From the NCBI GenBank assembly GCA_009838515.1, contig VXRL01000041.1, positions 131,731 through 195,730 on the forward strand: a DNA stretch of 64,000 nucleotides, written 5' to 3'. This document shows positions 17,602 to 25,815 of the stretch, in pieces. Position 1 is the stretch's first letter; the number at the start of each line of letters is the position of its first letter. The notes beneath the pieces were generated by a model that did no database searches, was not told where the DNA came from, and saw nothing but the letters and a program-made list of their open reading frames with translations. The translations under genes and the position numbers were made by a program. This DNA comes from Terriglobia bacterium (GTDB taxonomy: Bacteria > Acidobacteriota > Terriglobia > Bryobacterales > UBA6623).

Positions 17602-18600
17602 TCAAGCATCAAGCTCGGTCGTGAGTACAAGGTCGGCGAGCGCTTGGATGAATGCGGGGCTGTCGTTCAGGCCGGTCGTCGTCTCGAAATGGCGGATCCC
17701 TAGGGAGGATGCTTGCTCGCGGGCCTCGATGTTGATCTCTGACAGCGTCTCGAGATGATCGGACACAAATGAGATTGGCACCACTAGCACCGCGTTGCAG
17801 CCGCTTCGGCCAAGGCGGCGCAGTGTCTCGGTCAAGCCGGGCTTGAGCCATCGCTGTGGCCCGATTCGGCTCTGGTAACACAGAGTGTAGGGAGCTTGCA
17901 GAGCGCACTCGCGGACCACTCCTTGCACGGTCTTTTCGATTTGGTTCTGGTAGGGATCGCCCTGCCGGACGAGCTTTTGCGGCAAGCCGTGCGCACTGAA
18001 CAAGACGTGCGGATCGGACTCTGCCGGAAGCCTTGCCAGCGCTGCGGACACTCGCTCCTTGACTGCGGCGATGTACATGGGGTGCGAAGGGTAGGAATGA
18101 ATCGTTGCAGTGGACAGGTTGAGCTGCTTCCGTGCGGCACAACGCTCCCAGTCACGCACAGAGCTCCCAGTCGTAGCGGTGGAGTACTGCGGGTAAAGGG
18201 GAAGCAGTACGACGCCCTGGCAGTTCGCTGCCAACACCGCTTCGACGGCCGCTTCCGTAGAGGGCTTGCCGTAGCGCATGGCCACGAACACCCGGCTGCG
18301 CATGGAGCGGTTCAACTCCCGCTCCAATAGGCGCGCTTGGCGCGCAGTGATCTCGCCGATGGGCGATCGGCCTCCAATCGAGGCGTACAGCGGACGGGCT
18401 TGCTTAGCTCGCCACTTTGCCGCGTGCTCGGCGAGCCAGTCTTGTGCCCAGCCAGGTATCGGCAGGTTGAATAGTTCCGGATCGCGGAACATGTTTTCGA
18501 GGAACGGTTGAACCTCGTCGAGCGAAGACGGTCCGCCCAGCTGCAGCAGGACTACGGCGACGGGCCCAGGCGATTCTTCCGATGGGCTGGGCGGCGGCAT
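17602..18600 (-). CDS. hemH: Ferrochelatase
   Basis: The 332-aa enzyme inserts Fe(II) into protoporphyrin IX in the last step of protoheme synthesis. Family signatures are VVLLQLGGPSSLDEVQPFLE at the N-terminus, IGGRSPIGEIT, the VLFSAHGLPQKLV segment containing the catalytic His, and CYQSRIGPQRWLKP. The length is typical. A product with protoporphyrin rather than coproporphyrin as substrate is likely for a diderm, but this is inferred. Heme supply suits the cytochrome-rich window. The ATG at 18600 opens a proline-rich N-terminus; the DUF1552 gene ends 68 nt upstream on the same strand. Confidence 0.95.
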   Translation of the reverse strand: MPPPSPSEESPGPVAVVLLQLGGPSSLDEVQPFLENMFRDPELFNLPIPGWAQDWLAEHAAKWRAKQARPLYASIGGRSPIGEITARQARLLERELNRSMRSRVFVAMRYGKPSTEAAVEAVLAANCQGVVLLPLYPQYSTATTGSSVRDWERCAARKQLNLSTATIHSYPSHPMYIAAVKERVSAALARLPAESDPHVLFSAHGLPQKLVRQGDPYQNQIEKTVQGVVRECALQAPYTLCYQSRIGPQRWLKPGLTETLRRLGRSGCNAVLVVPISFVSDHLETLSEINIEAREQASSLGIRHFETTTGLNDSPAFIQALADLVLTTELDA

Positions 18601-18668
18601 GTGGGTCCAACCCTTGCGAAGCTCCGCGGCCGGTATGCCGCGCGGCGTCGGCGGGCCGATTCCCAGGC

Positions 18669-20033
18669 TCAGATATCGCTCAGTCGGTCCAACGTGCCGG
18701 TGCCGTCGCCCAAGGTCTCGGGTCGGACACCGACCCGATCCAGCAGGGACAGGTAAAGGTTGTTCATCGGCGTCTCGCCGGCATAGCGGACGTGGCGGCC
18801 GGGCGTCAGAGTACCGCCGCCTCTGCCAGCCACCAAGACGGGTAAATCGTGATGCGTGTGGCGGTTGCCATCGCCGATGCCTGAGCCGTAGACCACCATC
18901 ATGTTGTCCAGCAAACGACCGTCGCCGTCCTTGACTAAGGCTAACTTGTCTATGAGGTGCCCGAACTGCTCCACGTGGTAGGTGTTGACCTTGGTGATGT
19001 CTTCGATCTTGCCCGGATCGCCCCTGTGGTGGGTCATGCCGTGGTGGGCCCGGCTGACTCCGATGTCTGGATAGGTGAGGTTGCTGCCCTCGCGTCCCAT
19101 CATGAAGGTTGCTACGCGCGTCAGGTCGGTCTGGAAGGCCAGCACCATGAGGTCAAACATGAGCCGCGAATGGTCCGCGTAGTTGGCGGGAATGCCCTGC
19201 GGGCGCGCCATTTCCGGCTTCGGCGATCCGCCTTCCCGGCTTGCGGCGGCGATGCGCTTCTCCACTTCCCGCACGCTTGAGAAGTACTCGTCCAGCTTTT
19301 GGCGATCCGTTGGCCCCACCGAGCTGCGCAGCCGGTTGGCATCCGCAAGGATGTGATCCAAGACGCTCTGGCGGCGCTCTCCCTGCCGTGCTCGATCCGC
19401 CGGGCTCAACGGTGTCTCGATGTCGCCGAACAAGCGGTCGAAGACGAGGCTCGGATCGATCTCGGGCGGATTCGGCGTTCGCTCGCCACGCCACGAAATG
19501 CTGTTCGAATAGGCGCAGCTATAGCCAGAATCGCAGTTTCCGGCCAGCCTGCCAGGTTCGATCCCAAGCTCTAGAGAGGCGTACCGGGTCTGATCGCCAA
19601 TCGCATTGGCGGCGACTTGGTCCACCGAGATTCCGAGCTTGATGTCTGCCCCGGAAGTTTTCTTGGGATGGATCCCGGTCAGAAAGCTAGAGGCGGCTCT
19701 GGCATGGTCACCGGCCCCGTCGCCCAAGGCCCTGCCGTTGTTGTGCGTCAGCCCGGACAGCACCAGCAGGTCGTTTCGGTGGCGCTCCAGCGGCTTCAGA
19801 ACCCGCGTGAATTCGAAGTCGGTGCCGGTAGCGAGGGGAGTCCAGGCTTCTTGGATTACCCCATTGGGGATGTAGACGAAGGCCAGTCTGCGCGGCGTTT
19901 CGGATTCCGATCGGCGCACAGCGGCGAATGCCGGCACCATGGCATCCAAGAATGGCAGTGCGACGGCCGCGCCCGTTCCCCGGAGAAACAGCCGACGGTC
20001 AAGATGCTTTCGAAACAGCATGCCGTAACCCAT
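18669..20033 (-). CDS. DUF1552 family protein with Tat signal
   Basis: This 454-aa protein opens with a twin-arginine signal (DRRLFLRGTGAAVALPFLDA) and then matches DUF1552. Characteristic segments are PRRLAFVYIPNGV, the SGLTHNNGRALGDGAGDHARA block, SYSCAYSNSISW and HHGMTHHRGDPGKI. The late VYGSGIGDGNRHTHHDLPVLVAG resembles alkaline-phosphatase-superfamily C-termini, as in the related DUF1501. The histidines and aspartates suggest metal binding, but no activity is established. In planctomycetes and acidobacteria it is usually encoded beside a DUF1592/DUF1588 cytochrome; here that partner is absent. ATG 20033 is used; ATG 20021 is equally plausible. Confidence 0.85.
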   Translation of the reverse strand: MGYGMLFRKHLDRRLFLRGTGAAVALPFLDAMVPAFAAVRRSESETPRRLAFVYIPNGVIQEAWTPLATGTDFEFTRVLKPLERHRNDLLVLSGLTHNNGRALGDGAGDHARAASSFLTGIHPKKTSGADIKLGISVDQVAANAIGDQTRYASLELGIEPGRLAGNCDSGYSCAYSNSISWRGERTPNPPEIDPSLVFDRLFGDIETPLSPADRARQGERRQSVLDHILADANRLRSSVGPTDRQKLDEYFSSVREVEKRIAAASREGGSPKPEMARPQGIPANYADHSRLMFDLMVLAFQTDLTRVATFMMGREGSNLTYPDIGVSRAHHGMTHHRGDPGKIEDITKVNTYHVEQFGHLIDKLALVKDGDGRLLDNMMVVYGSGIGDGNRHTHHDLPVLVAGRGGGTLTPGRHVRYAGETPMNNLYLSLLDRVGVRPETLGDGTGTLDRLSDI

Positions 20034-20456
20034 AGAGAGAATAGCACGGGTGAGCGCGGAAATCGGCAGGTCCAGGGGCATGTCGGAGTACTGAGATTCG
20101 CGGAAAGGCCCTGTTATTGAGCCGGGCTAGATCTCGTTGTAGGTCTTGCGCACTCTATCGACGCGCCGAAGGGGTCATCTCTGAATCCAACCCCCTCGCT
20201 ATCGGAAAGCGCAGGGGACCTGAGCTGCTCGGGTGGTGACAAGCCTTGGCTCACGTCTCTGCCGAATTGATGGTGGTGCGTTCCGCCCCGAGGGCGACCA
20301 TTGATCGGACACAGCTGTCACAGAACAGCTGATGCGAGCGTATGGCGTCAGACAGCGTAGTTTCTAACGGCGCGCTCGAGCCGTCCGACAGATCCTAGAC
20401 CGCATACTTGACGAGAGCATCGGCCTTGATACGGGAGGAGGCTTCAGTCGTAGCGC
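20034..20456. other. Intergenic region with a 7-bp inverted repeat
   Basis: This region of about 420 bases between DUF1552 and the toxin gene has no credible gene. It contains a perfect inverted repeat (CAGCTGT, 6-nt loop, ACAGCTG; 20312-20331) without a T-tract. That repeat could be the end of the toxin transcript or a protein site. Confidence 0.4.
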
Positions 20457-20882
20457 TCATGTCCCAACCCAAGGATCTATGATCGGGATTCCCATGTCCC
20501 GAAAATCGCGAACGTTGCGTGTCACGACTGCCATGCCACGAGACGCCGCGATAGCGGCGATCTGACAGTCTGCCACTGCAACTGGGCGTCCGGCGGATCG
20601 GCGCAGGGCCGCAATGTTGCCGTACGCACGTGCGGCGTTGCTGTCGAACGGCAGCACCCGGTCCTCGAACGCATCGCGCAACATGGCCTCGATCCGAAAG
20701 AATAGCCCGTCGCGTCGTCGGCCTGCTGGGAGGATGGCCGCGCCGTAACGCAGCTCCGCTTCGCCAACCGCCGAGAAGAACAGATTTTCCAAAGGATGGC
20801 CCGAAACCCAAGCTGTTACCGCAGCGGCGGGCGACTTGTGGATCAGTTCGGATACGACGTTGGTGTCAAGCAGCATGGGCAT
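20457..20882 (-). CDS. PIN-domain toxin (FitB/VapC family)
   Basis: The 141-aa protein is a PIN-domain ribonuclease, expected to cut RNA when freed from its antitoxin. The first catalytic Asp is in MLLDTNVVSELI, a second acidic residue is in AVGEAELRYG, and the last cluster is in AVADCQIAAIAASRGMAVVTRN. The GRPVAVAD segment and the spacing match FitB/VapC. The ATG at 20882 is 10 nt after the antitoxin stop with GGGG between; ATG 20876 is an alternative. It is the second gene of a canonical two-gene module. Confidence 0.9.
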   Translation of the reverse strand: MPMLLDTNVVSELIHKSPAAAVTAWVSGHPLENLFFSAVGEAELRYGAAILPAGRRRDGLFFRIEAMLRDAFEDRVLPFDSNAARAYGNIAALRRSAGRPVAVADCQIAAIAASRGMAVVTRNVRDFRDMGIPIIDPWVGT

Positions 20883-20892
20883 CCCCGCGAGC

Positions 20893-21135
20893 TCACTCCC
20901 AAGACGGTGGCTCGCGCGCAGGCTCACGGGGCGGCAATTCCAAATCTACGCCGTCAGTCGGCCCGAAGTGTGAGCGGATGATGCTCGCGAGGTTCCGGGA
21001 ACTCGGTTTGCGCCCAACCGCGTCGCGCAGGATCAGCCGCGCTTCTTCCTCCATAGAGCGGCCGTTACTCGCTGCCCGAACCCGCAAGTGGGTCTTCACC
21101 TCATCGTCGAGGTTGCGGATCGTGATACTTGCCAT
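20893..21135 (-). CDS. Ribbon-helix-helix antitoxin (FitA-like)
   Basis: The 80-aa protein starts ASITIRNLDDEVKTHLRVRA, the beta-strand and first helix of FitA-type RHH antitoxins. It continues with SMEEEARLILRDAV (second helix) and ends in an acidic, proline-rich tail that would wrap the PIN toxin. It should bind DNA as a dimer and repress its own operon. A TGAGGT ribosome-binding site lies 7 nt before the ATG, and a 7-bp inverted repeat about 36 nt upstream of the start is a natural operator candidate. Confidence 0.9.
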   Translation of the reverse strand: MASITIRNLDDEVKTHLRVRAASNGRSMEEEARLILRDAVGRKPSSRNLASIIRSHFGPTDGVDLELPPREPAREPPSWE

Positions 21136-21170
21136 GGTCGTACCTCAGTGTCTGCAATAAGTCTATAGGA

Positions 21171-21187
21171 TGATTGCGTTGCAATCA
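21171..21187 (-). promoter_or_regulatory. Candidate operator of the FitAB-type module
   Basis: TGATTGC-GTT-GCAATCA is a perfect inverted repeat with 7-bp arms and a 3-nt centre, 36 nt upstream of the antitoxin ATG. A TATAGA box (minus strand) lies between it and the gene. RHH antitoxins of this family repress through inverted repeats overlapping their promoter, so autoregulation is inferred. Confidence 0.55.
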
Positions 21188-21329
21188 AGATGGGGGCCAA
21201 TCCGTCTTGGCGCTAAGGGGCGTCGGGGATGATCGAGTCGGGCTGCGACCGCGTGGTTGGCTCGCTCTGCGAGCGATCCGGAGTCGACTGGAACCGTTCG
21301 AAGCTCATCGTCCCGACCCTGTGGCTACC

Positions 21330-22784
21330 ATGGTTGGAATGAAGCTCAACATCGCGGAACTCGCGCCAGACGCGACTGGCCTGAGCCATTTGGTCAAGAG
21401 GGGTGAAATTCAGCCGCTCGAGCTGGTGGATTCGGTGATCGACGCGATCGAGCGCACCAACGGCGATCTCAATGCGGTCATCACGCCGATGTTCGAGATG
21501 GCTCGCGACAGTGCCCGTAGCGCAGCCATCGATCCGCAGGCGCCCTTTGCGGGCGTGCCGTTCCTATTGAAGGACATTCGCGCCTCTTACATGGGCGTAC
21601 CCACTTCCGACGGCTGCGCTCTCTTGCGCGACGTGCAGAAGTCATACGACAGCGAAATCGTCAAGCGGCATCGACGGGCCGGCCTGATCTGTGTCGGCAA
21701 GACGAACACCCCCGAATTCGGACTCACGGCTACCACCGAGCCCCATGCTTTCGGTCCAACTAGGAACCCGTGGAATCTGGACCGCACGCCGGGCGGCTCC
21801 AGCGGCGGGGCGGCGGCTGCCGTAGCCGCCCGGATCCTGCCAATGGCTCATGGCAGTGACGGAGGCGGGTCGATTCGGATCCCCGCTGCATGCTGCGGGC
21901 TGTTCGGGCTAAAGCCTACGCGGGGACGCAACCCGCTGGGGCCTGATTCTGGCGATGTCATGAGCGGATTGGTGGCCGAGCATGCTCTGACGATCTCAGT
22001 AAGGGACAGCGCAGCTTTGCTGGATGCCACTGCGGGGCCAGACATCGGCGATCCGTACTTCGCCCCGCCGCCCGAGACGGGTTTCTTGGATGCGGCCGGG
22101 CAGGATCCCGGCAGGCTGCGCGTCGCTTTGTCCACCGAATCGCATTTCGGAACGCCCGTCCATGCCGAGTGCGTCGAAGCGGTCGAGGCGGCCGGAAGAT
22201 TGCTGCAAGACTTGGGGCACGTCGTGGAGTCGGCAGCGCCCGAGTACGACGAGCGCGCGTTCCAGTCCGCCTTCACTACGATCTGGTTCTCGAACCTAGC
22301 GGCGAATCTGGCTCAGCTCTCCGGCGAAGTTGGCCGGGAACTGACCGCTGCGGATGTGGAGCCGGGCACTTTGGTGTTCGGCGAGCGCGGTGGCCAAGCT
22401 AGCGGTGCGGATTATGTCGCTGCGGTCGGTGCGCTGCAGATGGTCGGCCGCCAGGTGGCCCGGTTCTTTGAGCGGTTCGACATCTGGGTCACGCCCGTCT
22501 TTTCCGACCCTCCCCCGCCAGTAGGTTTCTTGCATCCGGGTCCGGGCGAAATGGATCCGCGTCCCTACGCCAAGCGCGTGCGGGAATGGGTGCCGTACAC
22601 GCAGCTAGCCAACGGCACGGGTCAGCCAGCCGCCTCGATCCCGCTGCATTGGACGGCCGACGGCCTGCCCGTGGGAGTGCAGTTTATGGCCCGGTTCGGG
22701 GAGGAGTGCACGCTGTTCCGCTTGGCCGCTCAGCTGGAGGCCGCGCGCCCATGGAGAGACCGGCTGCCGCCCGTGCACGCTTGA
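21330..22784 (+). CDS. Amidase-signature hydrolase
   Basis: This 484-aa serine hydrolase has the amidase-signature Ser-cisSer-Lys triad: Lys81 in FLLKDI, Ser157 in PGGSSGG and nucleophile Ser181 in [12 protein letters not shown]. Length and motifs fit stand-alone amidases (6-aminohexanoate dimer hydrolase, indoleacetamide hydrolase or GatA-like). No gatB or gatC is nearby, so a transamidosome role is unlikely. No signal peptide is seen, so it is cytosolic. ATG 21330 is chosen; ATG 21339 is also possible, and the longer open frame upstream is not protein-like. It is convergent with hflX. Confidence 0.9.
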   Translation: MVGMKLNIAELAPDATGLSHLVKRGEIQPLELVDSVIDAIERTNGDLNAVITPMFEMARDSARSAAIDPQAPFAGVPFLLKDIRASYMGVPTSDGCALLRDVQKSYDSEIVKRHRRAGLICVGKTNTPEFGLTATTEPHAFGPTRNPWNLDRTPGGSSGGAAAAVAARILPMAHGSDGGGSIRIPAACCGLFGLKPTRGRNPLGPDSGDVMSGLVAEHALTISVRDSAALLDATAGPDIGDPYFAPPPETGFLDAAGQDPGRLRVALSTESHFGTPVHAECVEAVEAAGRLLQDLGHVVESAAPEYDERAFQSAFTTIWFSNLAANLAQLSGEVGRELTAADVEPGTLVFGERGGQASGADYVAAVGALQMVGRQVARFFERFDIWVTPVFSDPPPPVGFLHPGPGEMDPRPYAKRVREWVPYTQLANGTGQPAASIPLHWTADGLPVGVQFMARFGEECTLFRLAAQLEAARPWRDRLPPVHA

Positions 22785-22835
22785 CGACTGCGGTCTGCGC
22801 CAGCCATCACTAGCGCAGGGAATGCACATCGACCG

Positions 22836-24182
22836 TCAGTTGGCTCCCTCACAGACGTAACCGTCTAGGCGCTCGGCCAGAGTGCGCTCCAACTCTGCCA
22901 AGAGTTCGATCCCAGTCTCGCAGTCGCGACGTTCGAGGATGCGTCCGTGCTCGTAAACCTGCGACAGGGTGCGGCCCTTGTCGTACGGTACGAGGAGCCT
23001 TCTTCGCACGAATGCCCCCTTGGACAGAATGCTGTCGACGGCGCTGGCCAAACGGTCAAGCCCCTGGCCGGTGCGAGCTGAGATGTCCACAACGGCTTCG
23101 GCAGAACCTGCCGCCTGCTCGCGCTGGACCTGAATGGCGGCCTGTTGAGGCTCCAGCAGGTCGCACTTGTTCAGGGCTAGGATCTGGGGTGTCTTCGAGG
23201 CCCCGAGTTCCGTGAGGACTCCGTCGACCTCCTCCATGTGCAATCTCATTTCCTCGCTCGTTGCATCGGCCACGTGAATGATCAGAGATGCCTCTGTGAC
23301 TTCTTCGAGCGTGGCGCGAAAGGCTTGGATGAGCGTCGGTGGCAGCTTGCGTATGAATCCGACCGTATCCGAAAGCAGGGCAGGGTAGCCCGAGGGCAGT
23401 GCAAGCCTGCGCAGTGTGGGATCCAGCGTCGCGAACATGCGCTGGTCCGCGACTACGTTCGCGCTGGTCAAGGCATTGAAGAGCGTCGATTTGCCCGCAT
23501 TCGTGTAACCGCACAAAGCGACCGTGGGGATCGGTACCGAGCTGCGCTTGGAGCGCTGCAGGCGTCTCGTGACTCGGACCTTGTCCAGATCGGCGCGCAA
23601 CTTCGTTATGCGGCGGCGGATCTTGCGCCGGTCGTGCTCGAGCTTGGTTTCGCCAGGGCCGCGTGTTCCAATGCCTCCTCCGAGCCGCGACATGGCCGTG
23701 CCTCGTCCTGCGAGTCGGGGCAGGAGATAGTCCAGCTGCGCAAGTTCGACTTGGAGTCGGCCCTCGCGGGAACGCGCGTGTCTGGCGAAGATGTCGAGGA
23801 TGAGCTGCGTCCGATCCAGCACCGATGCCTCCAGCTTGCGCTCGAGATTGCGGTGCTGTGATGGAGTCAGGTCGTGATCGAAGAGCAGAAAGTCGCACTC
23901 CTCCGCCTCTGCCCAAGCTCGGATCTCACCGATCTTGCCGGAACCGAGCAGAGTCGCCGGGTCTGCTCGCTCGCGCACCTGCAAGGCCTGTCCCACCACG
24001 TCAGCCCCCGCGCCGCTGGCGAGCGCAGCGAGTTCGGCCAGCGACTGCTCGGCGCTGGGCTGGTTGGCCCCGTTCGCCGATGGCGCGCGGAGAGTCTTGA
24101 GGTCGAGGCCGACCAGGATGCAGCGTTCGGGCTGGTCAGCGCCGTTCGCGGTAGCTTGGGTGTCGAGCGCCAATGTCCGCAT
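22836..24182 (-). CDS. hflX: Ribosome-associated GTPase HflX
   Basis: The 448-aa protein has the HflX N-terminal domain, including the glycine-rich GGGIGTRGPGETKLEHDRR linker, followed by a TrmE-Era-type G domain. G1 is GYTNAGKSTLF, G3 is DTVGFIRKLP and G4 is NKCDL. HflX rescues stalled or heat-damaged ribosomes by splitting 70S particles. The N-terminus is slightly extended (ANGADQPERCILVGLDL). It is divergent from the DUF697-like gene, with 153 bp between starts. Confidence 0.95.
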   Translation of the reverse strand: MRTLALDTQATANGADQPERCILVGLDLKTLRAPSANGANQPSAEQSLAELAALASGAGADVVGQALQVRERADPATLLGSGKIGEIRAWAEAEECDFLLFDHDLTPSQHRNLERKLEASVLDRTQLILDIFARHARSREGRLQVELAQLDYLLPRLAGRGTAMSRLGGGIGTRGPGETKLEHDRRKIRRRITKLRADLDKVRVTRRLQRSKRSSVPIPTVALCGYTNAGKSTLFNALTSANVVADQRMFATLDPTLRRLALPSGYPALLSDTVGFIRKLPPTLIQAFRATLEEVTEASLIIHVADATSEEMRLHMEEVDGVLTELGASKTPQILALNKCDLLEPQQAAIQVQREQAAGSAEAVVDISARTGQGLDRLASAVDSILSKGAFVRRRLLVPYDKGRTLSQVYEHGRILERRDCETGIELLAELERTLAERLDGYVCEGAN

Positions 24183-24317
24183 AGTAGAGCATCCGGCGAG
24201 CGGCGGACGCTGGGGATACGGAACCGGCCATGCCAGAGTCTCGTTTCACGCAAGCCTTCCGCAATCGGGGGAGCGTGACGAGGGTCCGGCACAAGGGCCG
24301 GCCAATTTCAGTCCCTT

Positions 24318-24323
24318 TATAAT
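24318..24323 (+). promoter_or_regulatory. Consensus -10 box upstream of the DUF697-like gene
   Basis: A perfect TATAAT lies 12 nt before the ATG at 24336. No good -35 element is visible at 16-18 nt spacing. If used, the transcript would begin only about 6 nt before the start codon. Confidence 0.4.
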
Positions 24324-24335
24324 GAGCTTCCTGCG

Positions 24336-25211
24336 ATGAAGGTGTTCCTGCGCCAAGTCACGTCCGCGTTGCGGAAACTTGATCCGGGCGAAGTGCGGGC
24401 TTTGGCGCAAGAACCCGTCACCTTCGGCATTCTTGCCGCGGATGAGTCCTTCGTGGACGATGTCCAAGATCTCCTGTTCCCGCATCCCCATCCGCCCGAC
24501 AGCTCCCGATTGCTGCTGGTCGCACAAGAGGCCGATTTTGCGAGGGCCGATGTTGGCTTTGCCGAGGGCGGAGTGCCCCATCCGGCGCACTTTCACGTTC
24601 TCGACCCGTTCGATTCGGGCCGGTCGGTCGCGGCGCTGCTTGACGATGACCGCAGCGAAGAACTGCTGCTCGCCCTCGCTGCGAACTTTCCAGGCTTGCG
24701 ACGGCCCGTGAGCGAGCGGCTGATCTGGAGAGTCGCCAAGGAGAACACGCTGTTTGCCGCGGCGACGTCGCTACCGAACATCGTTCCTTCGGTGCTCAGC
24801 CTGCCTTGGACGATTGGCGAGTTCGCCTCAGACACTGCGTTCCTGACCATGAACCAGGTCCGGCTCGCGCTCGTGCTGGCGGCTGCGCACGGAAAGCCCG
24901 TTGGTTACGAGAGTCAGGCCATGCCGATCGCATCGATCCTCGCGTCGGCCATGGGGTGGAGGGCGTTGGCGCGCACTGCGGTCTCCAAACTGCCCGCTGG
25001 CGGAGGGCTGGTCTCGAAGGGGCTCGTCGCGTTTGCGGGCACGTTCGCGCTGGGCCGCGCGTTGGAATACTGGTTCCGACATGGCAGGCCGCTCGGGAAG
25101 GCTGCCGAGGCGGAGCACTACTCAGATGCACTGCAGCGCGGGCGGAGCACGGTCGAGCGCATCGTGAAGAACGCCGTGGCGCTGGCGCGACCCGCAGCGG
25201 GTTCGGCGTAG
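24336..25211 (+). CDS. DUF697-like protein with two hydrophobic C-terminal segments
   Basis: The 291-aa protein has an alpha/beta N-terminal half without P-loop motifs (residues 1-125) and a C-terminal half resembling DUF697. The latter shows FAAATSLPNIVPSVLSLPW, SDTAFLTMNQVRLALVLAAAHG and GLVAFAGTFALGRALEYW. In other bacteria DUF697 follows a GTPase domain at the membrane; here that part seems replaced. The function is unknown. It lies 33 nt upstream of rsmD on the same strand and divergent from hflX. Confidence 0.7.
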   Translation: MKVFLRQVTSALRKLDPGEVRALAQEPVTFGILAADESFVDDVQDLLFPHPHPPDSSRLLLVAQEADFARADVGFAEGGVPHPAHFHVLDPFDSGRSVAALLDDDRSEELLLALAANFPGLRRPVSERLIWRVAKENTLFAAATSLPNIVPSVLSLPWTIGEFASDTAFLTMNQVRLALVLAAAHGKPVGYESQAMPIASILASAMGWRALARTAVSKLPAGGGLVSKGLVAFAGTFALGRALEYWFRHGRPLGKAAEAEHYSDALQRGRSTVERIVKNAVALARPAAGSA

Positions 25212-25244
25212 CTTGGGCTACCCGGCCAGATTGGGCGGCGCAGG

Positions 25245-25796
25245 ATGCGCGTGATTGGCGGCAGATTCCGCGGTCGCAGGTTGCTCTCCATGGAGGGCAT
25301 GCAGACGCGCCCGATGCTCGGACGCATGCGGCAGACGCTGTTCGACATCCTGCAGGGCCAGGTCGAGGGCAGCGTGTTCGCCGATCTGTATGCCGGAACT
25401 GGCGCGGTCGGAATCGAAGCACTCAGCCGGGGTGCCAGGGCGGCCGTGTTCGTCGAGTCAAGCGCCCGTGCCGCGGGCCTCATCCGGCGCAACCTCGAAA
25501 CGGTCGGCGCAGCAGATCAGGCGCAGGTTCGGCAGGCTCCGGTCGGCGAGGCGATCGCCAAGCTGGACGCCGACATTTACTTCCTCGGTCCGCCCTACAA
25601 AGCTGTCAGCGAGTACGCCGCCACGCTGGCTGCGCTCGCACGGCAGCCGGCGCGGTGGGTGATCGCGCAGCACCCGAAGCAGCTAGCACTCTCCGAGCAG
25701 TATGGATCTCTAAGGAGGGTGCGGGTCGTCAAGGTGGGATCGAACCGCCTGTCGATGTTCCGGCACGAACTGCCGGAGTCGGATCCGGCCGAGTGA
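25245..25796 (+). CDS. rsmD: 16S rRNA (guanine-N2)-methyltransferase RsmD, atypical active site
   Basis: The 183-aa protein matches RsmD, which methylates G966 of 16S rRNA. It begins RVIGGRFRGRRL and carries the SAM-binding motif DLYAGTGAVGIEAL. The catalytic (D/N)PP(F/Y) tetrad reads GPPY in IYFLGPPYKA, so the conserved acidic residue is missing. The usual RPTxDRVRE block reads RPMLGRMRQ, again with Asp replaced by Gly. Activity may be lost or altered, or the substitutions may be sequence errors. Length is normal. Confidence 0.85.
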   Translation: MRVIGGRFRGRRLLSMEGMQTRPMLGRMRQTLFDILQGQVEGSVFADLYAGTGAVGIEALSRGARAAVFVESSARAAGLIRRNLETVGAADQAQVRQAPVGEAIAKLDADIYFLGPPYKAVSEYAATLAALARQPARWVIAQHPKQLALSEQYGSLRRVRVVKVGSNRLSMFRHELPESDPAE

Positions 25797-25815
25797 GCGC
25801 CGCAGGTGCCAGGTG

